In this document: positions 9,435-18,539 of the stretch, piece by piece
How the letters are laid out: each line of letters begins with the position of its first letter
Position numbering within the stretch: position 1 is the stretch's first letter
NCBI RefSeq assembly: GCF_003258315.1
Contig: NZ_CP030032.1
Span: forward strand, 2,209,804-2,273,803
Source: Bradymonas sediminis
GTDB lineage: Bacteria > Myxococcota_A > Bradymonadia > Bradymonadales > Bradymonadaceae
Direction: 5' to 3'
Length of the DNA: 64,000 nt
Program-made: the position numbers and the translations under genes
The notes under the pieces: model-generated
The model's database searches: none
Told to the model about the DNA's origin: nothing
What the model saw: only the letters and a program-made list of their open reading frames with translations

Positions 9435-10250
9435 CTAATGCGAGTGCTTCACGCGCTTAGGCTTGGGCTTTCTCCAACCCTCCTGCGGGTTAAAATGGAG
9501 CGGCACTTCGCGGATGGTGATGCCTTTTCCGCGCGGGGCGGGGAACTCCATGGTCATAACCGATTCGACCAGGCAACTCTCGGCCTGGGGGCTCTCGAGC
9601 GTCGAGGATTTAATGCCCACGCGCTCCGGCGGCCCGGCCACGCGAATCGATATATTTAGCACGACGCGCCCGGTGGGCTTTTCGGTCGCCAATTCGTAGC
9701 ATTGGTCGATCTCGTCTTCGTGGGCGATGAAGACATCGCGCACTTCTTCGCGCGTCAAACCCCATCGCTGATAGGCGCTGATGGGCTCCTCGAAGGCGAC
9801 GGCGTCGGATTTGGCGTCGAAAATAAAGGTCTGATAATAGGTCGCGCCGTGGTCGGACTTTCCGTATTGGAGGCCTCCGATCATTTCTTCGAGGCAGGTG
9901 CCAACCTCCGGGCTGACCACGTCGCGATTGACGACGCGCACCTTCGAGGGAGTCCCCGAAGATGGCAATTGCACCTCGACCTCGACGCGCGTCAACTCCT
10001 CACTCGCGCCCTCGCCCTGCCCGGCCTCAAAACAATCGCGAAGCGACGCCTGATTGGCCTCATGGATATGCCCGACGGTCTCGGAGCGCGGCTTGAGCTG
10101 CGCCGTGCGGCTAAGCTCTGAGTCTTTCGCCACGTCGTCGGGCGCCGCGGCGCAACCGATCAAAAGAACGGCCGCAGCGCCGCCAACCACGGCGTTACGC
10201 GACAATCGACCCAAAGAAGCCACCGAAACCGAGTCCAAAAGCTGCTTCAT
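9435..10250 (-). CDS. Lipoprotein with two AgmX/PglI C-terminal-like repeats
   Basis: 271 residues from ATG at 10250, chosen over an earlier frame opening because AGGGTG lies upstream and the signal peptide then starts cleanly (MKQLLDS...). The signal ends in lipobox LLIGC followed by AAAPDD. The mature part holds two copies of a ~80-residue unit: a helix ending in DCFE or QCYE, a beta stretch (VEVEVQLP.., VVLNISIRV..), then CLEEMI or CLVESV and a strand. This Cys-to-Cys layout is the C-terminal domain named AgmX/PglI in myxobacteria, often found behind TonB-like or FHA segments. Here it stands as a plain lipoprotein without the proline-rich spacer. The function of the domain is not established; a cell-envelope or motility role is inference. 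Confidence 0.75.
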   Translation of the reverse strand: MKQLLDSVSVASLGRLSRNAVVGGAAAVLLIGCAAAPDDVAKDSELSRTAQLKPRSETVGHIHEANQASLRDCFEAGQGEGASEELTRVEVEVQLPSSGTPSKVRVVNRDVVSPEVGTCLEEMIGGLQYGKSDHGATYYQTFIFDAKSDAVAFEEPISAYQRWGLTREEVRDVFIAHEDEIDQCYELATEKPTGRVVLNISIRVAGPPERVGIKSSTLESPQAESCLVESVMTMEFPAPRGKGITIREVPLHFNPQEGWRKPKPKRVKHSH

Positions 10251-10355
10251 AATAATGCACCCTGCGTAATATCGAGGTTCAAATAATGTCATTAGCTTAT
10301 GCGTGGCGAGTATGCCACGCGGCGCCGGGTTGGGGCAATCGCGCAGTGACGCGGC

Positions 10356-10790
10356 TCAGGTCGCCCGAAGAATCGGCGCGGGTTTGCCGGCGTCATCGAC
10401 CGCCACGAAGACCAGCTCGGCCTCGGTGACCTCGAAGAGCCGGGCGCGCCGCGCGCCGCGATGCGCCACGACCAGCACACGCACCACCACGCTGGTGTTG
10501 CCGACCTTCTCGGTGCGCGTAAAGAAGCTCACCCAATCGCCCATCTTGACCGGCGCGATAAAGTCCACCCCGTTGATATATTTGGTGACCACGTTTCGCC
10601 CCGCGGTCTTTCGCGCCTCTTCGCCCGCGGCGAGGTCGAGCTGGCTGAGGATAACGCCGCCGAAAATCGAGCCCAGCGCGTTGGTATCCTTGGGCATCAT
10701 CACCACCCGAATCATCGGGTCCGCGCTATAGGTCTTCAACTTCTCCTGCAGCGATTCGGGGTGATATTCCTTCTGAAAAACGTCGCTCAT
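10356..10790 (-). CDS. Acyl-CoA thioesterase, YciA-like hotdog fold
   Basis: 144 residues, the usual size for a single hotdog domain. It should hydrolyse acyl-CoA to free acid and CoA in the cytoplasm. PKDTNALGSIFGGVILSQLD is the family signature: the acid-Asn segment and the GG turn before the long hotdog helix. FIAPVKMGDWVSFFTRTEKVGNTS and the EAELVFVAVDD strand complete the fold. A role in recycling CoA or limiting acyl-CoA pools is known for the family; the exact substrate cannot be read here. It is preceded by the lytic transglycosylase gene on the same strand with a ~40-base gap, but no functional link is obvious. Confidence 0.88.
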   Translation of the reverse strand: MSDVFQKEYHPESLQEKLKTYSADPMIRVVMMPKDTNALGSIFGGVILSQLDLAAGEEARKTAGRNVVTKYINGVDFIAPVKMGDWVSFFTRTEKVGNTSVVVRVLVVAHRGARRARLFEVTEAELVFVAVDDAGKPAPILRAT

Positions 10791-10830
10791 AAATATCCGT
10801 TCAGGTTAGAGTGATGCCATAAATGCTTGG

Positions 10831-13146
10831 TTAATAACCGACATCGTCGGGCAATTGAATTGCCCGCGAGGTGGGGAATAATTGGTCCAGGATTTGGCCG
10901 CGCCGCTGCGGGTCCGACTCGTAGAGATAGAGATAGCGCAGCATATGCTCGGCGACCTTGCGCGCGTAATTTCGCCCCTCGTTATAGGCAAATTCCTCGA
11001 TCAGCCAGGCAAAGGAGGCGTCCGGGTTCTGGCGAAACCAATGCGCGACGATCTGCGGCCCCGAATTATAGGAGGCAGCCGTCGGAACGATCAGCCCGTC
11101 GAAGGTTTCGAGGAGCTTATGCAGATAATAGCCGCTATAGCGAAAGCCGACCGAGGGCTTAGGAAAGGTGCGCGGGTTATAGGTGATGTCGAGGTCGCGC
11201 GCGACCTTTCGCGCGGTCTTCGGGATCATCTGCAGGGCGCCGACCGCGTCGGTATAAGAGATCTGGGCGGGCCGATAGCGGCTCTCCTGGCGCATGATGG
11301 ACCACATCAGCTCGGGCGGCAGGTCGAACTCGGCGCTCACGTCGCGGACCACCGACTCATAGGCGCGCGGATAGGCCATCTCGGCGCGCAAAGTACCGGG
11401 TTTGGGCGGGCGGGGGTTGGCCGCGATGCTCCCGCCGGTCGCGGCGACCCACATCGGGTGAAAATCCTCGATATATTTGCCCAGCGCGTGGGTCCAGGCG
11501 TCGCGCTCGGCAGGCTTCACGCTGCGGGTAAGCCGGTCGCGGATGGGTGAAAGCACATCGCGCGCCCGGGATAATTCGTCCAGCGCCACCAGGTCCTGCA
11601 CCGTCGACCAGGCCTCGGCGGTCGTTTTGGAGAGCCCGCGAAGTTCGAAATCCGCGATGGTCTTCGCGTGCTTCGGCGCGCCGACCACGGCCCCGTCTTC
11701 GGGCCACCAGACCTTTGATGCCCGCTCATCCTCGCCCACTATCCGCGCCCTGAGTTGCTCGCCGAGCATCCCATAATAGGTCACCGGATAGGTCGCGCGC
11801 AGGGTTTCCAGAACGGCGATGGCGTCGTCGTCTTTTTGAAGCTCGTGCAAGGCGTAGGCCTGCCAATACAGCGCCTTGCCCCACACTAACATATTGCCGA
11901 AGGACTTCATCTCGGCGTAGGTCTCGACCGCGTTTTGCCACTGCCCCATGCGCATATAGGTCCAGGCCAAAAAGCCGTAGACATAGGACGCGCGGCCGAC
12001 GCGTTTTCCGTAGCGCGCCAGGTAATTCCTAAAGCCCTCGACCGCCGCTTCGTTCTCGCGGTGGTCGTAGGGGAGCCAGCCGCGATAATAATAGACCGAC
12101 TCGGTGTGCGCGCCGCGCGGGTAGCGCTCGCGGTAGGTCTCGAGCGTGGCGAGAGCGTCGGCGTAGCGCTCCTGATTCATCTGTGCGCGGGCGACCTGAT
12201 AGAGAGACTCTTCACGGTACGGCCCGTTCTCGGCGAGATCCGAAAACAGCGCCTCAGCCCGCCCGGGGTTGTCGCGAAGTTTATTGAGGGCGAGGTGCCC
12301 AAGATACCATTTCGATCGCCCTTCATAGGCGGGATTCTTGAGCAAATCCGAGAAGATACGCCGCGACTCATGGTAGGACCAATGAGCGTATAAGGTGCGC
12401 GCGCGCGTGAATAACTCGGCGTCGTCGAGGTCATCTTCGCTCAAGCTCAAGCCCTCTCGCCGGGCGGATTCCTCTGCCGGAAAGTCGAGCAATAGAACGC
12501 GCGCGGCTTTGCGCGCCTCACTGCGATGCGTATTCGCCTCGGCGGCGTCTTTCGCCCGGCCGGCGAGCACCTGCGCGCGGTCGTGGCGAAGACGCCAGAG
12601 GCGCCCGATAAAATAGCGCGATTGAGCGGTATCTTTGTCGATTTTAGAGGCGGCTCTGCCGGCGACGCGGATCGCGTCTTCGCAAGCGTCGAGGCGCCCC
12701 TGCAAAAAGAGTAACTCGCCGCGCTCCACCTCGGCGTAGAGGCGGTCCATCGGGAGCTTGGACGCGCCCGCCAATGCGGTGAGTGCCTCGACGGCCTCGC
12801 TGACCATCCCCGCGCGCTCGGCGGCCTGGGCGATGAGATCGAGGCGGCGCTCCGGCACGCGGCGAAGCGCGTCGGAATCGGCGTCCAAGCTGATGGCGAT
12901 CTGATAGGCGCGCGCCGGGTCGGCGTCGAGGAGCGCGCGGGCCTCGCGATAAAGCGCGGCCTGAGTTTGGGTGGGATGGTTCATCGCCTCGTCCGAAGAC
13001 GTGGATTCGGCAGCCGACCCGGGGTCGGCGGCCCCGCCAACGGTGGGCGCCACGAAGAATACCCCGCTCGCGATGATGCTCAGCGCGATCCGTATGAAGC
13101 AACTTCGGGGCCCACCCCGCATGGCCGATGCGTTTAGAATGCCCAC
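10831..13146 (-). CDS. Slt70-like soluble lytic murein transglycosylase with TPR region
   Basis: 771 residues from GTG at 13146; a later ATG at 13122 (residue 9) is an alternative start. The N-terminus carries a hydrophobic signal sequence (IRIALSIIASGVFFVAP). A long helical region with TPR-like pairs (YHESRRIFSDLL, YRGWLPYDHREN) fills residues ~70-540. The C-terminal SLT domain has the catalytic Glu621 in MRQES, followed by GALQMIP and AASYNSGP, the standard lysozyme-like motifs. The enzyme cleaves the MurNAc-GlcNAc bond of peptidoglycan in the periplasm and leaves a 1,6-anhydro end. The overall plan, a helical ring plus SLT, matches Slt70. With the GTG start it overlaps the 3' end of the glutamate-cysteine ligase gene by 13 bases, so the two are probably co-transcribed. 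Confidence 0.9.
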   Translation of the reverse strand: MGILNASAMRGGPRSCFIRIALSIIASGVFFVAPTVGGAADPGSAAESTSSDEAMNHPTQTQAALYREARALLDADPARAYQIAISLDADSDALRRVPERRLDLIAQAAERAGMVSEAVEALTALAGASKLPMDRLYAEVERGELLFLQGRLDACEDAIRVAGRAASKIDKDTAQSRYFIGRLWRLRHDRAQVLAGRAKDAAEANTHRSEARKAARVLLLDFPAEESARREGLSLSEDDLDDAELFTRARTLYAHWSYHESRRIFSDLLKNPAYEGRSKWYLGHLALNKLRDNPGRAEALFSDLAENGPYREESLYQVARAQMNQERYADALATLETYRERYPRGAHTESVYYYRGWLPYDHRENEAAVEGFRNYLARYGKRVGRASYVYGFLAWTYMRMGQWQNAVETYAEMKSFGNMLVWGKALYWQAYALHELQKDDDAIAVLETLRATYPVTYYGMLGEQLRARIVGEDERASKVWWPEDGAVVGAPKHAKTIADFELRGLSKTTAEAWSTVQDLVALDELSRARDVLSPIRDRLTRSVKPAERDAWTHALGKYIEDFHPMWVAATGGSIAANPRPPKPGTLRAEMAYPRAYESVVRDVSAEFDLPPELMWSIMRQESRYRPAQISYTDAVGALQMIPKTARKVARDLDITYNPRTFPKPSVGFRYSGYYLHKLLETFDGLIVPTAASYNSGPQIVAHWFRQNPDASFAWLIEEFAYNEGRNYARKVAEHMLRYLYLYESDPQRRGQILDQLFPTSRAIQLPDDVGY

Positions 13147-14513
13147 TTCTCCACCAATTTCTGGCGGTCACCGTCCAGGCTCTCCCAGTCATCGCGGAGC
13201 TGGTCGGCCAGGGATTTGCCGGTGTTGACGATCTCTTCAAGCGGCGCCAGCAGCAGGCGCTCGGAGGGATGCCCCTGGGCGTCGGCGATGGCGTCCAGGC
13301 CGTCGGCCGAAATCGAGAGCAGCTCGCCGGCGAGCTCGCGCACGGTGCCCTGCGCGCTCTCGGCTTTGAGGCCGCGCTTGTACGCGTCGTGGAAGAGCTG
13401 AGCGTGGCTGGTCGGGTCGACCTTCCCCAGCAGGTCGGCGGCGCGTTTGCGCGCCGGCTCGTGGTAGAGGATGCCCTTCCAAAGCGCCGGCATGGCGACC
13501 ATATGGTCGCGCGGACCGGCGTCGGCGCCGCGAATCTCGACGAAGCGTTTCAGCCGAATCTCGGGGAACGCGGTCGACAGGTGCAATTCGAAGTCGCCCA
13601 TGGTCGCGTTATATTCGCCGTGACCATTCTTCATGAAATCCCGGAAGGAGTCGCCGGCCTTATTAATATATTTTCCGTCGCGCGCGATGAAGAACATCGG
13701 CACGTCGAGGATATACTCGAGATAGTCGGCGTAGCCCCAATCGTCGCGGTACATAAACTCAGGCCAGCCGCAGCGCGCCGGGTCGGTGCGCGTCCAGATA
13801 TGGCCGCGGAAAGTCTGCATGCCGGTGTCTTCGCCGGCGATGAACGGACTATTAGCGAAGATGGCGGACGCGATTGGCGAGATTAAAAGCGAGGTGCGGA
13901 TAATCTCGGAGGCGTCGGACTCGGTGGCGTAGTCGAAGTTCGCCTGCACGGTGCAGGTCTGCTTCATCATCGAGTGCGCCAGGTCGCCCTGCTTGGGCAT
14001 ATATTCGCGCATGATTTTATAGCGCGACTTCGGCATCCAGGGGATTTCGGGCCGGTCAAAGAAGGGGTTTGCGCCCCAACAGACCATCTCCATACCCGGA
14101 TTATCGCCGTCGGGCGCGGTCATCTCGCGCATTAACTCGAAATGAGAGTCCAGCTCGTCGGCGGTCTCGTAGACCGTGTTATAAACGGCGCCCGACAGCT
14201 CGAATTGCCCACCGGGCTCCAGCGTAATCGCGCGGACCTTGCCGTCCGGGTCGCGCTGCTCAAGCGCGACGATATCGCCGTTATCGTAGGCGGGCTCCCA
14301 GCCTTTATCGTCGCGAAGACGCGCTAGAATCTGGCCAATCCCGCCGTCGCCGTCATAGCTTGCCATCTCGAAATTATCGCGACGGAACATGAATTTCTCA
14401 TGCTCAGTCCCGACGCCCCACTCTTCGCGGGGCTTCTCACCAGCCGCAAAATATTCAACTAACTGCTCACGACTTTCGATCGGGACCAGATTTTCATTTA
14501 TATCACGAGACAT
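13134..14513 (-). CDS. gshA: Glutamate-cysteine ligase, plant/proteobacterial type
   Basis: 459 residues. It joins L-glutamate and L-cysteine with ATP in the first step of glutathione synthesis. GVGTEHEKFMF near the N-terminus is the glutamate/metal-binding signature of the GCS2 (plant-type) family; ALEQRDPDGKVRAITLEPGGQFELSG and HIWTRTDPARCGWPEF follow in family order. Two ATGs sit side by side at 14516 and 14513; GGAGGT lies directly against the first, so the second is the better spaced start. The divergent spacer to the next gene (14514-14781) probably holds promoters for both, but I could not assign boxes. No glutathione synthetase gene lies nearby. Confidence 0.93.
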   Translation of the reverse strand: MSRDINENLVPIESREQLVEYFAAGEKPREEWGVGTEHEKFMFRRDNFEMASYDGDGGIGQILARLRDDKGWEPAYDNGDIVALEQRDPDGKVRAITLEPGGQFELSGAVYNTVYETADELDSHFELMREMTAPDGDNPGMEMVCWGANPFFDRPEIPWMPKSRYKIMREYMPKQGDLAHSMMKQTCTVQANFDYATESDASEIIRTSLLISPIASAIFANSPFIAGEDTGMQTFRGHIWTRTDPARCGWPEFMYRDDWGYADYLEYILDVPMFFIARDGKYINKAGDSFRDFMKNGHGEYNATMGDFELHLSTAFPEIRLKRFVEIRGADAGPRDHMVAMPALWKGILYHEPARKRAADLLGKVDPTSHAQLFHDAYKRGLKAESAQGTVRELAGELLSISADGLDAIADAQGHPSERLLLAPLEEIVNTGKSLADQLRDDWESLDGDRQKLVEKWAF

Positions 14514-14781
14514 CATACCTCCGTCACAGCACCCAAATTGGTGCACCCAAGATGATGCGGGAACCTAGAGGAGGGTTTCAAAATTGACAACCTTCGCGGC
14601 ACCATGAAGCGTTTAATTCGCGGGGCCGATGAAATTTTAGCCATGCAAATTCGATTATATAGGGAAGCGGTTGCAAACGCCCCTTTCGCCCGCGGCCCGT
14701 CGTGCTTACACTCCAGCGACCGAAGCGATGATGCAGCGGCGAATGCCGAAGTGAATTCCGCTAATAAATGGTTGCTTTTAT

Positions 14782-17268
14782 ATGATTGATTTCAGCACCT
14801 CACCTTATGATATGGCCCGATTTATGATGACGCGAACGCGATATTTTCTAGTCTCCGGCCTCTTCGGACTTGCCCTGGCGAGCAGCGCTTGCGGCAGCAG
14901 CGGAGAGCGCATCGAAGATCCATGGCCGACGATGAGCGCGCTGCCGGCGGGCGCGCCGGCGGATCTTGAGTCCGGGTCGAAAGACGCGGAGGCCAGCGCG
15001 TCGAACTCCCCTCACCTTCGCAGCGGCAACGACGGCTTTCTCTATGTCAGCGGCCTGGACGATAAGGCGACGGTCGGCCGCGCGTTCCTTGCAAGCTACG
15101 GCGGCACCTGGCCGGTGCCGAACGCCAAGCGCCCGGTGCTGGCGGCCGGCCGACTGGTCGAGCTCTATGAGGGTGGCGTAGGCCTGGTGCATATCACCTA
15201 CCAGCGCCCAAACGCGGCTCTCGACGGCCTGCGCGTTACCTGGACCTCCGACGCCGATTCGGAGCGGCCCGTCTACGAGCCACTTGGAAAGGCGCTCGGC
15301 CATATCACCGAATTGGGCGAAAAAGGGTCGCGTCGTTTGACGCTCTCGGTCGGCAAAGAAGACGGGGTACGAAAAGGTGATTTCTACGCTCTCCTCGCCG
15401 ATCCGCTAAACCCCAACGGCGACGCGAAGGAAGGCGACGCGAAAGCAAGCAAGGCTCCCGCCGCTCAGATGCTCCAGCTCAGCCGCCGCCTCACCGGCGT
15501 GTGCATGATCAAAAAGGTCAGCGAGAGCCAATCGGAGTGCCATCGCTGGAGCGGAAGCGGACTTCTCGGAAGACTTGACCAACCGGTGGTCGGCCAGGAA
15601 GCCCTCTTTTTGGAGCATACCTTCGGCGCGGCGCCGCGAAAGGCCGTCATTCAGGTCGCCCGCGTGCAAGGTGGCGACGAGGCAACCCAGGCGAAGTTGA
15701 GCGAGGCGATGCACGAATTCCTCGGCAGCCTGACCGAGCCGACCGCCAGCGTTGAGACCATCGCGAATACCCTCGACGCGAGCGCCAGCGATTTCTATCG
15801 CATCGTCGAAGAAGTCGAGCGCCGTGATACGCCACAAGTCGTCATTGGCGCGGCGATTCGGTCCATCGACGGCGAAGACCACCTGATCGTGAATTACGGC
15901 GGCCTTGGCTCGCCGGCCGGCCCAGGCATGGTCGCCGCACCGCCGGTCGGCGGTGTCGACCTTGGCCCCGTGGGCGATCTCAACCCGGATCGCCTGCGCA
16001 GCTTTAGCGCGACGGTGTGGGCGAGCGTGCTCATTTACCGCGGGCAAACCAGCGAAGCGCTGCTCTTATTGGACCAGATGATCAACACCAAGACCCTCAC
16101 CGGCCCGCTGCGCTGGCACGCGCGCGACCAATACGCGATGCGTTGGGGCGCGCTGGGGCATTATCGCGAATCGCTGTGGCTGGTGCTCCAGGACGAGGCG
16201 GTCGCGGCCAAGAATAACGACCGCACTGCCCGCCTGAACGCGATGGGCACGCGGGTGCGCCTCTATGATTTCCTCGAATTGCCCGAGGTCGCGGTTGAGA
16301 CGGCCAAGGCCTACCTCGACGAGCGCGCCGAAGAAAAGCCCGACGGCGCGTGGCGCTCCGCGCTGGCCATGTACGCCGAAATGCTCACGGGAGCCGAGAA
16401 GACCGACCAGGCGCTGGCCGCGGTCGAAGAGCTCGAAGCGGCCTGCCCCGACACCTGCAATGGCGACCTTAGCTCCTTTATCTCGGGCGTCTTCTGGCGC
16501 CTGCCGTCGGACCAGAACGACGCGCGAAAAGCGATGCTTAAGCGCCTGGAGGAAATCGCAGACGACAATAATACCGAGCAAATCGCCGGGCTGCGCCTCT
16601 ACCAGGGCTTGATGTCGCTTCGGGCCGACGACCATACCCAGGGGCTGATCGCCTTTTTGGAGGCCGAGCGACTCTATAAGAAGGCATATAACCTCAGCGG
16701 CCAGGCCCGCGCGCTCTATTTTGCCTCGGTCGCCGATATGGGCCGCGGTGAGCCGCAGTCGGCCTACGAGCGTGCCCTGGAGGCCCAGAAGATCCAGATG
16801 GAGCTCAACGATTTCACGGCGACCGCCGAGATCTTTAAGCATCTGAGCGCGCTCTATACGAACCCGGACTTCCTTGAGAACCCCGGGCCGTTTTTGGGCG
16901 GCGCGCGCCAGGTCCTCGCCGGCGCGGTCGAAGCCGGACTCTCGATGGGCGACCTCGCCCTGGCCGGCGAGTCACTGCTGTCATTCGGGAGCTTCCAATT
17001 GAAGATTGGCATGGAGGCCCAGGCCTCTGATACGTTGAACCAGGCCGCGGCGCTCGGCATGCTCTCAGCGAATTTTGACCTTGCCGCCCTCGCCCACTTA
17101 TATAACGCTGCCATCGCGCGCCAAACCGGCGACATGGCCGGCTACCAGCAAGAGGTGCTGCGCGCGAAACTCATGGCGGAATTGTCGAAGAACCCGGCGA
17201 TTATCCAGGCCGTTGAAGAGATGATGAACCCCGAAGAGCCGCGCGAAATCCCAACCCAATTGTTATAA
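14782..17268 (+). CDS. TPR-containing lipoprotein of unknown function
   Basis: 828 residues as given; in-frame ATGs at 14812, 14824 and 14827 are alternatives, since no strong ribosome site marks any of them. The signal ends in lipobox LASSAC, so it is a lipoprotein. Residues ~60-210 form a beta-rich region that includes VGKEDGVRKGDFYALLADP, which resembles the short beta-barrel modules seen in some envelope proteins. The second half is helical with TPR-like repeats (TSEALLLLDQMIN, QALAAVEELEAA, ARALYFASVADMGRGEPQSAYERALEA). It is followed by a good terminator, so it is probably transcribed alone. The fold suggests a periplasmic scaffold; no enzymatic motif was seen. Confidence 0.8.
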   Translation: MIDFSTSPYDMARFMMTRTRYFLVSGLFGLALASSACGSSGERIEDPWPTMSALPAGAPADLESGSKDAEASASNSPHLRSGNDGFLYVSGLDDKATVGRAFLASYGGTWPVPNAKRPVLAAGRLVELYEGGVGLVHITYQRPNAALDGLRVTWTSDADSERPVYEPLGKALGHITELGEKGSRRLTLSVGKEDGVRKGDFYALLADPLNPNGDAKEGDAKASKAPAAQMLQLSRRLTGVCMIKKVSESQSECHRWSGSGLLGRLDQPVVGQEALFLEHTFGAAPRKAVIQVARVQGGDEATQAKLSEAMHEFLGSLTEPTASVETIANTLDASASDFYRIVEEVERRDTPQVVIGAAIRSIDGEDHLIVNYGGLGSPAGPGMVAAPPVGGVDLGPVGDLNPDRLRSFSATVWASVLIYRGQTSEALLLLDQMINTKTLTGPLRWHARDQYAMRWGALGHYRESLWLVLQDEAVAAKNNDRTARLNAMGTRVRLYDFLELPEVAVETAKAYLDERAEEKPDGAWRSALAMYAEMLTGAEKTDQALAAVEELEAACPDTCNGDLSSFISGVFWRLPSDQNDARKAMLKRLEEIADDNNTEQIAGLRLYQGLMSLRADDHTQGLIAFLEAERLYKKAYNLSGQARALYFASVADMGRGEPQSAYERALEAQKIQMELNDFTATAEIFKHLSALYTNPDFLENPGPFLGGARQVLAGAVEAGLSMGDLALAGESLLSFGSFQLKIGMEAQASDTLNQAAALGMLSANFDLAALAHLYNAAIARQTGDMAGYQQEVLRAKLMAELSKNPAIIQAVEEMMNPEEPREIPTQLL

Positions 17269-17278
17269 TTCGACCGAA

Positions 17279-17303
17279 TAAGCGCCCGTTATTGGGCGCT
17301 TTT
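17279..17303 (+). terminator. Rho-independent terminator after the TPR lipoprotein gene
   Basis: AGCGCCC (17281-17287), loop GTTATT, GGGCGCT (17294-17300), followed by a short run of T. It lies 12 bases after the stop codon of the upstream gene. Confidence 0.85.
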
Positions 17304-17365
17304 ACTTATGCCATACCCACGTATTTATCCGCCTTCTTTAAGTCGTTCGCAGTGGAATTGAGACG

Positions 17366-18400
17366 ATGACCAAGCCGTATATTTTGAAAATGTCGCCCTA
17401 TCTTCGCCCCAAGATCTGGGGCGGCCGAAAACTCGACGAAGTCTTCGGCAAAGACTTGCCAGAAGCCGGCCCCTACGGGGAATCGTGGGAGGTCTCCGAC
17501 CTGGAGGAAGGCCAGTCCGTGGTATGCAACGGCCCGCTGGCCGGAAGTTCGCTCTCGGAGGTGGTAAGCCAGTGGGGAGCCGCCATGACCGGCGCCAATC
17601 GCGACGGCCAGCAATTCCCACTGCTGGTGAAGATCCTCGACGCCAGCGATGACCTCAGCGTTCAGGTGCACCCGAGCGACGCGGATATCGCGCGCCTGGG
17701 GCTCGACGCGGACTCCAAGGACGAGACCTGGATCATTCTGGACTCGGACGCGGACCCGAATATCGCCTCCGACGAAGGCCAGACGGCCGGCTGCATTTTG
17801 CACGGCTTCGAGAAAGCGACGACGCCGGCGGATTTCCGCATGGCGGTGGACGAGAATCGCGCCGCCGAAAGCCTGCGCCGAGAGGCGGTCTTCGCCGGCG
17901 ATGTCATCCGCGTCGCCCCGGGCACGATTCACGCCATTTGCGCGGGCGTCGCCCTGCTCGAGATTCAAGAGCCGTCGGACACCACCTACCGGGTCTACGA
18001 TTACCAACGCCCCGGCATGGACGGAAAACCCCGCGAATTGCACCTCGAGAAGGCCATGCAGGTGTCCAACTTCGACACCCACGCCCCCGCTAAGCTCAGC
18101 GCAAAGCCGAGCACGGCGCACCCCGCGATGAGCGTCCTAGTCGACGTGCCGGCCTATCGTATCGAGAAGGCCAGCGGCGTCACCGAGCTTGAGTGGACGG
18201 TCGACGCGCGCACCCCGCAGGTGGTCTTCGTGACGAGCGCCCACGGCGTTGAGCTCTCAAGCGGGGACGAAACGGTCACCCTGGGCTTTGCCCAAACGGC
18301 GGTCATCCCGGCTGGGGTCGGCGCGGTTCAGGTGCGGGCTGACAAGCCGGCGGATATCATCATCTCGGGCCTGGGCGGCGCGGCGTTGGTTAACGGCTAA
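17366..18400 (+). CDS. manA: Mannose-6-phosphate isomerase, class I (cupin, zinc-dependent)
   Basis: 344 residues. It interconverts mannose-6-phosphate and fructose-6-phosphate, feeding GDP-mannose synthesis or mannose use. The opening MSPYLRPKIWGG and PYGESWEVSD are typical of short bacterial ManA. Zinc ligands are visible as Gln100 and His102 (VQVHPSD), Glu120 (KDETW) and His189 (PGTIHAI). The C-terminal cupin half is complete. It is bracketed by terminators, so it is a single-gene unit. No other mannose or exopolysaccharide gene lies beside it. Confidence 0.93.
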   Translation: MTKPYILKMSPYLRPKIWGGRKLDEVFGKDLPEAGPYGESWEVSDLEEGQSVVCNGPLAGSSLSEVVSQWGAAMTGANRDGQQFPLLVKILDASDDLSVQVHPSDADIARLGLDADSKDETWIILDSDADPNIASDEGQTAGCILHGFEKATTPADFRMAVDENRAAESLRREAVFAGDVIRVAPGTIHAICAGVALLEIQEPSDTTYRVYDYQRPGMDGKPRELHLEKAMQVSNFDTHAPAKLSAKPSTAHPAMSVLVDVPAYRIEKASGVTELEWTVDARTPQVVFVTSAHGVELSSGDETVTLGFAQTAVIPAGVGAVQVRADKPADIIISGLGGAALVNG

Positions 18401-18418
18401 TATCAGCGCTGAGCATAT

Positions 18419-18458
18419 AAAAACGCCCCCACTCGACATATCGAGTGGGGGCGTTTTT
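18419..18458. terminator. Strong bidirectional terminator between convergent genes
   Basis: An 18-bp perfect stem, AAAAACGCCCCCACTCGA against its inverse complement, with loop CATA. A-rich and T-rich ends on both sides serve both strands: manA from the left and the Cys-rich lipoprotein gene from the right. Confidence 0.95.
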
Positions 18459-18539
18459 ATATCTGGAGCTTCGTCTTCGGGTGGACTTCACGCCGCCCCG
18501 AAGTTGACGGCGGCTCGACCGCCGCCGTCAAACATATCA

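Noticed and set aside
12644-13240. Minus-strand ORF overlapping the lytic transglycosylase and gshA
   Set aside because: Its product is Arg/Pro/Gly-rich without domains, while both overlapping frames are clear enzymes.
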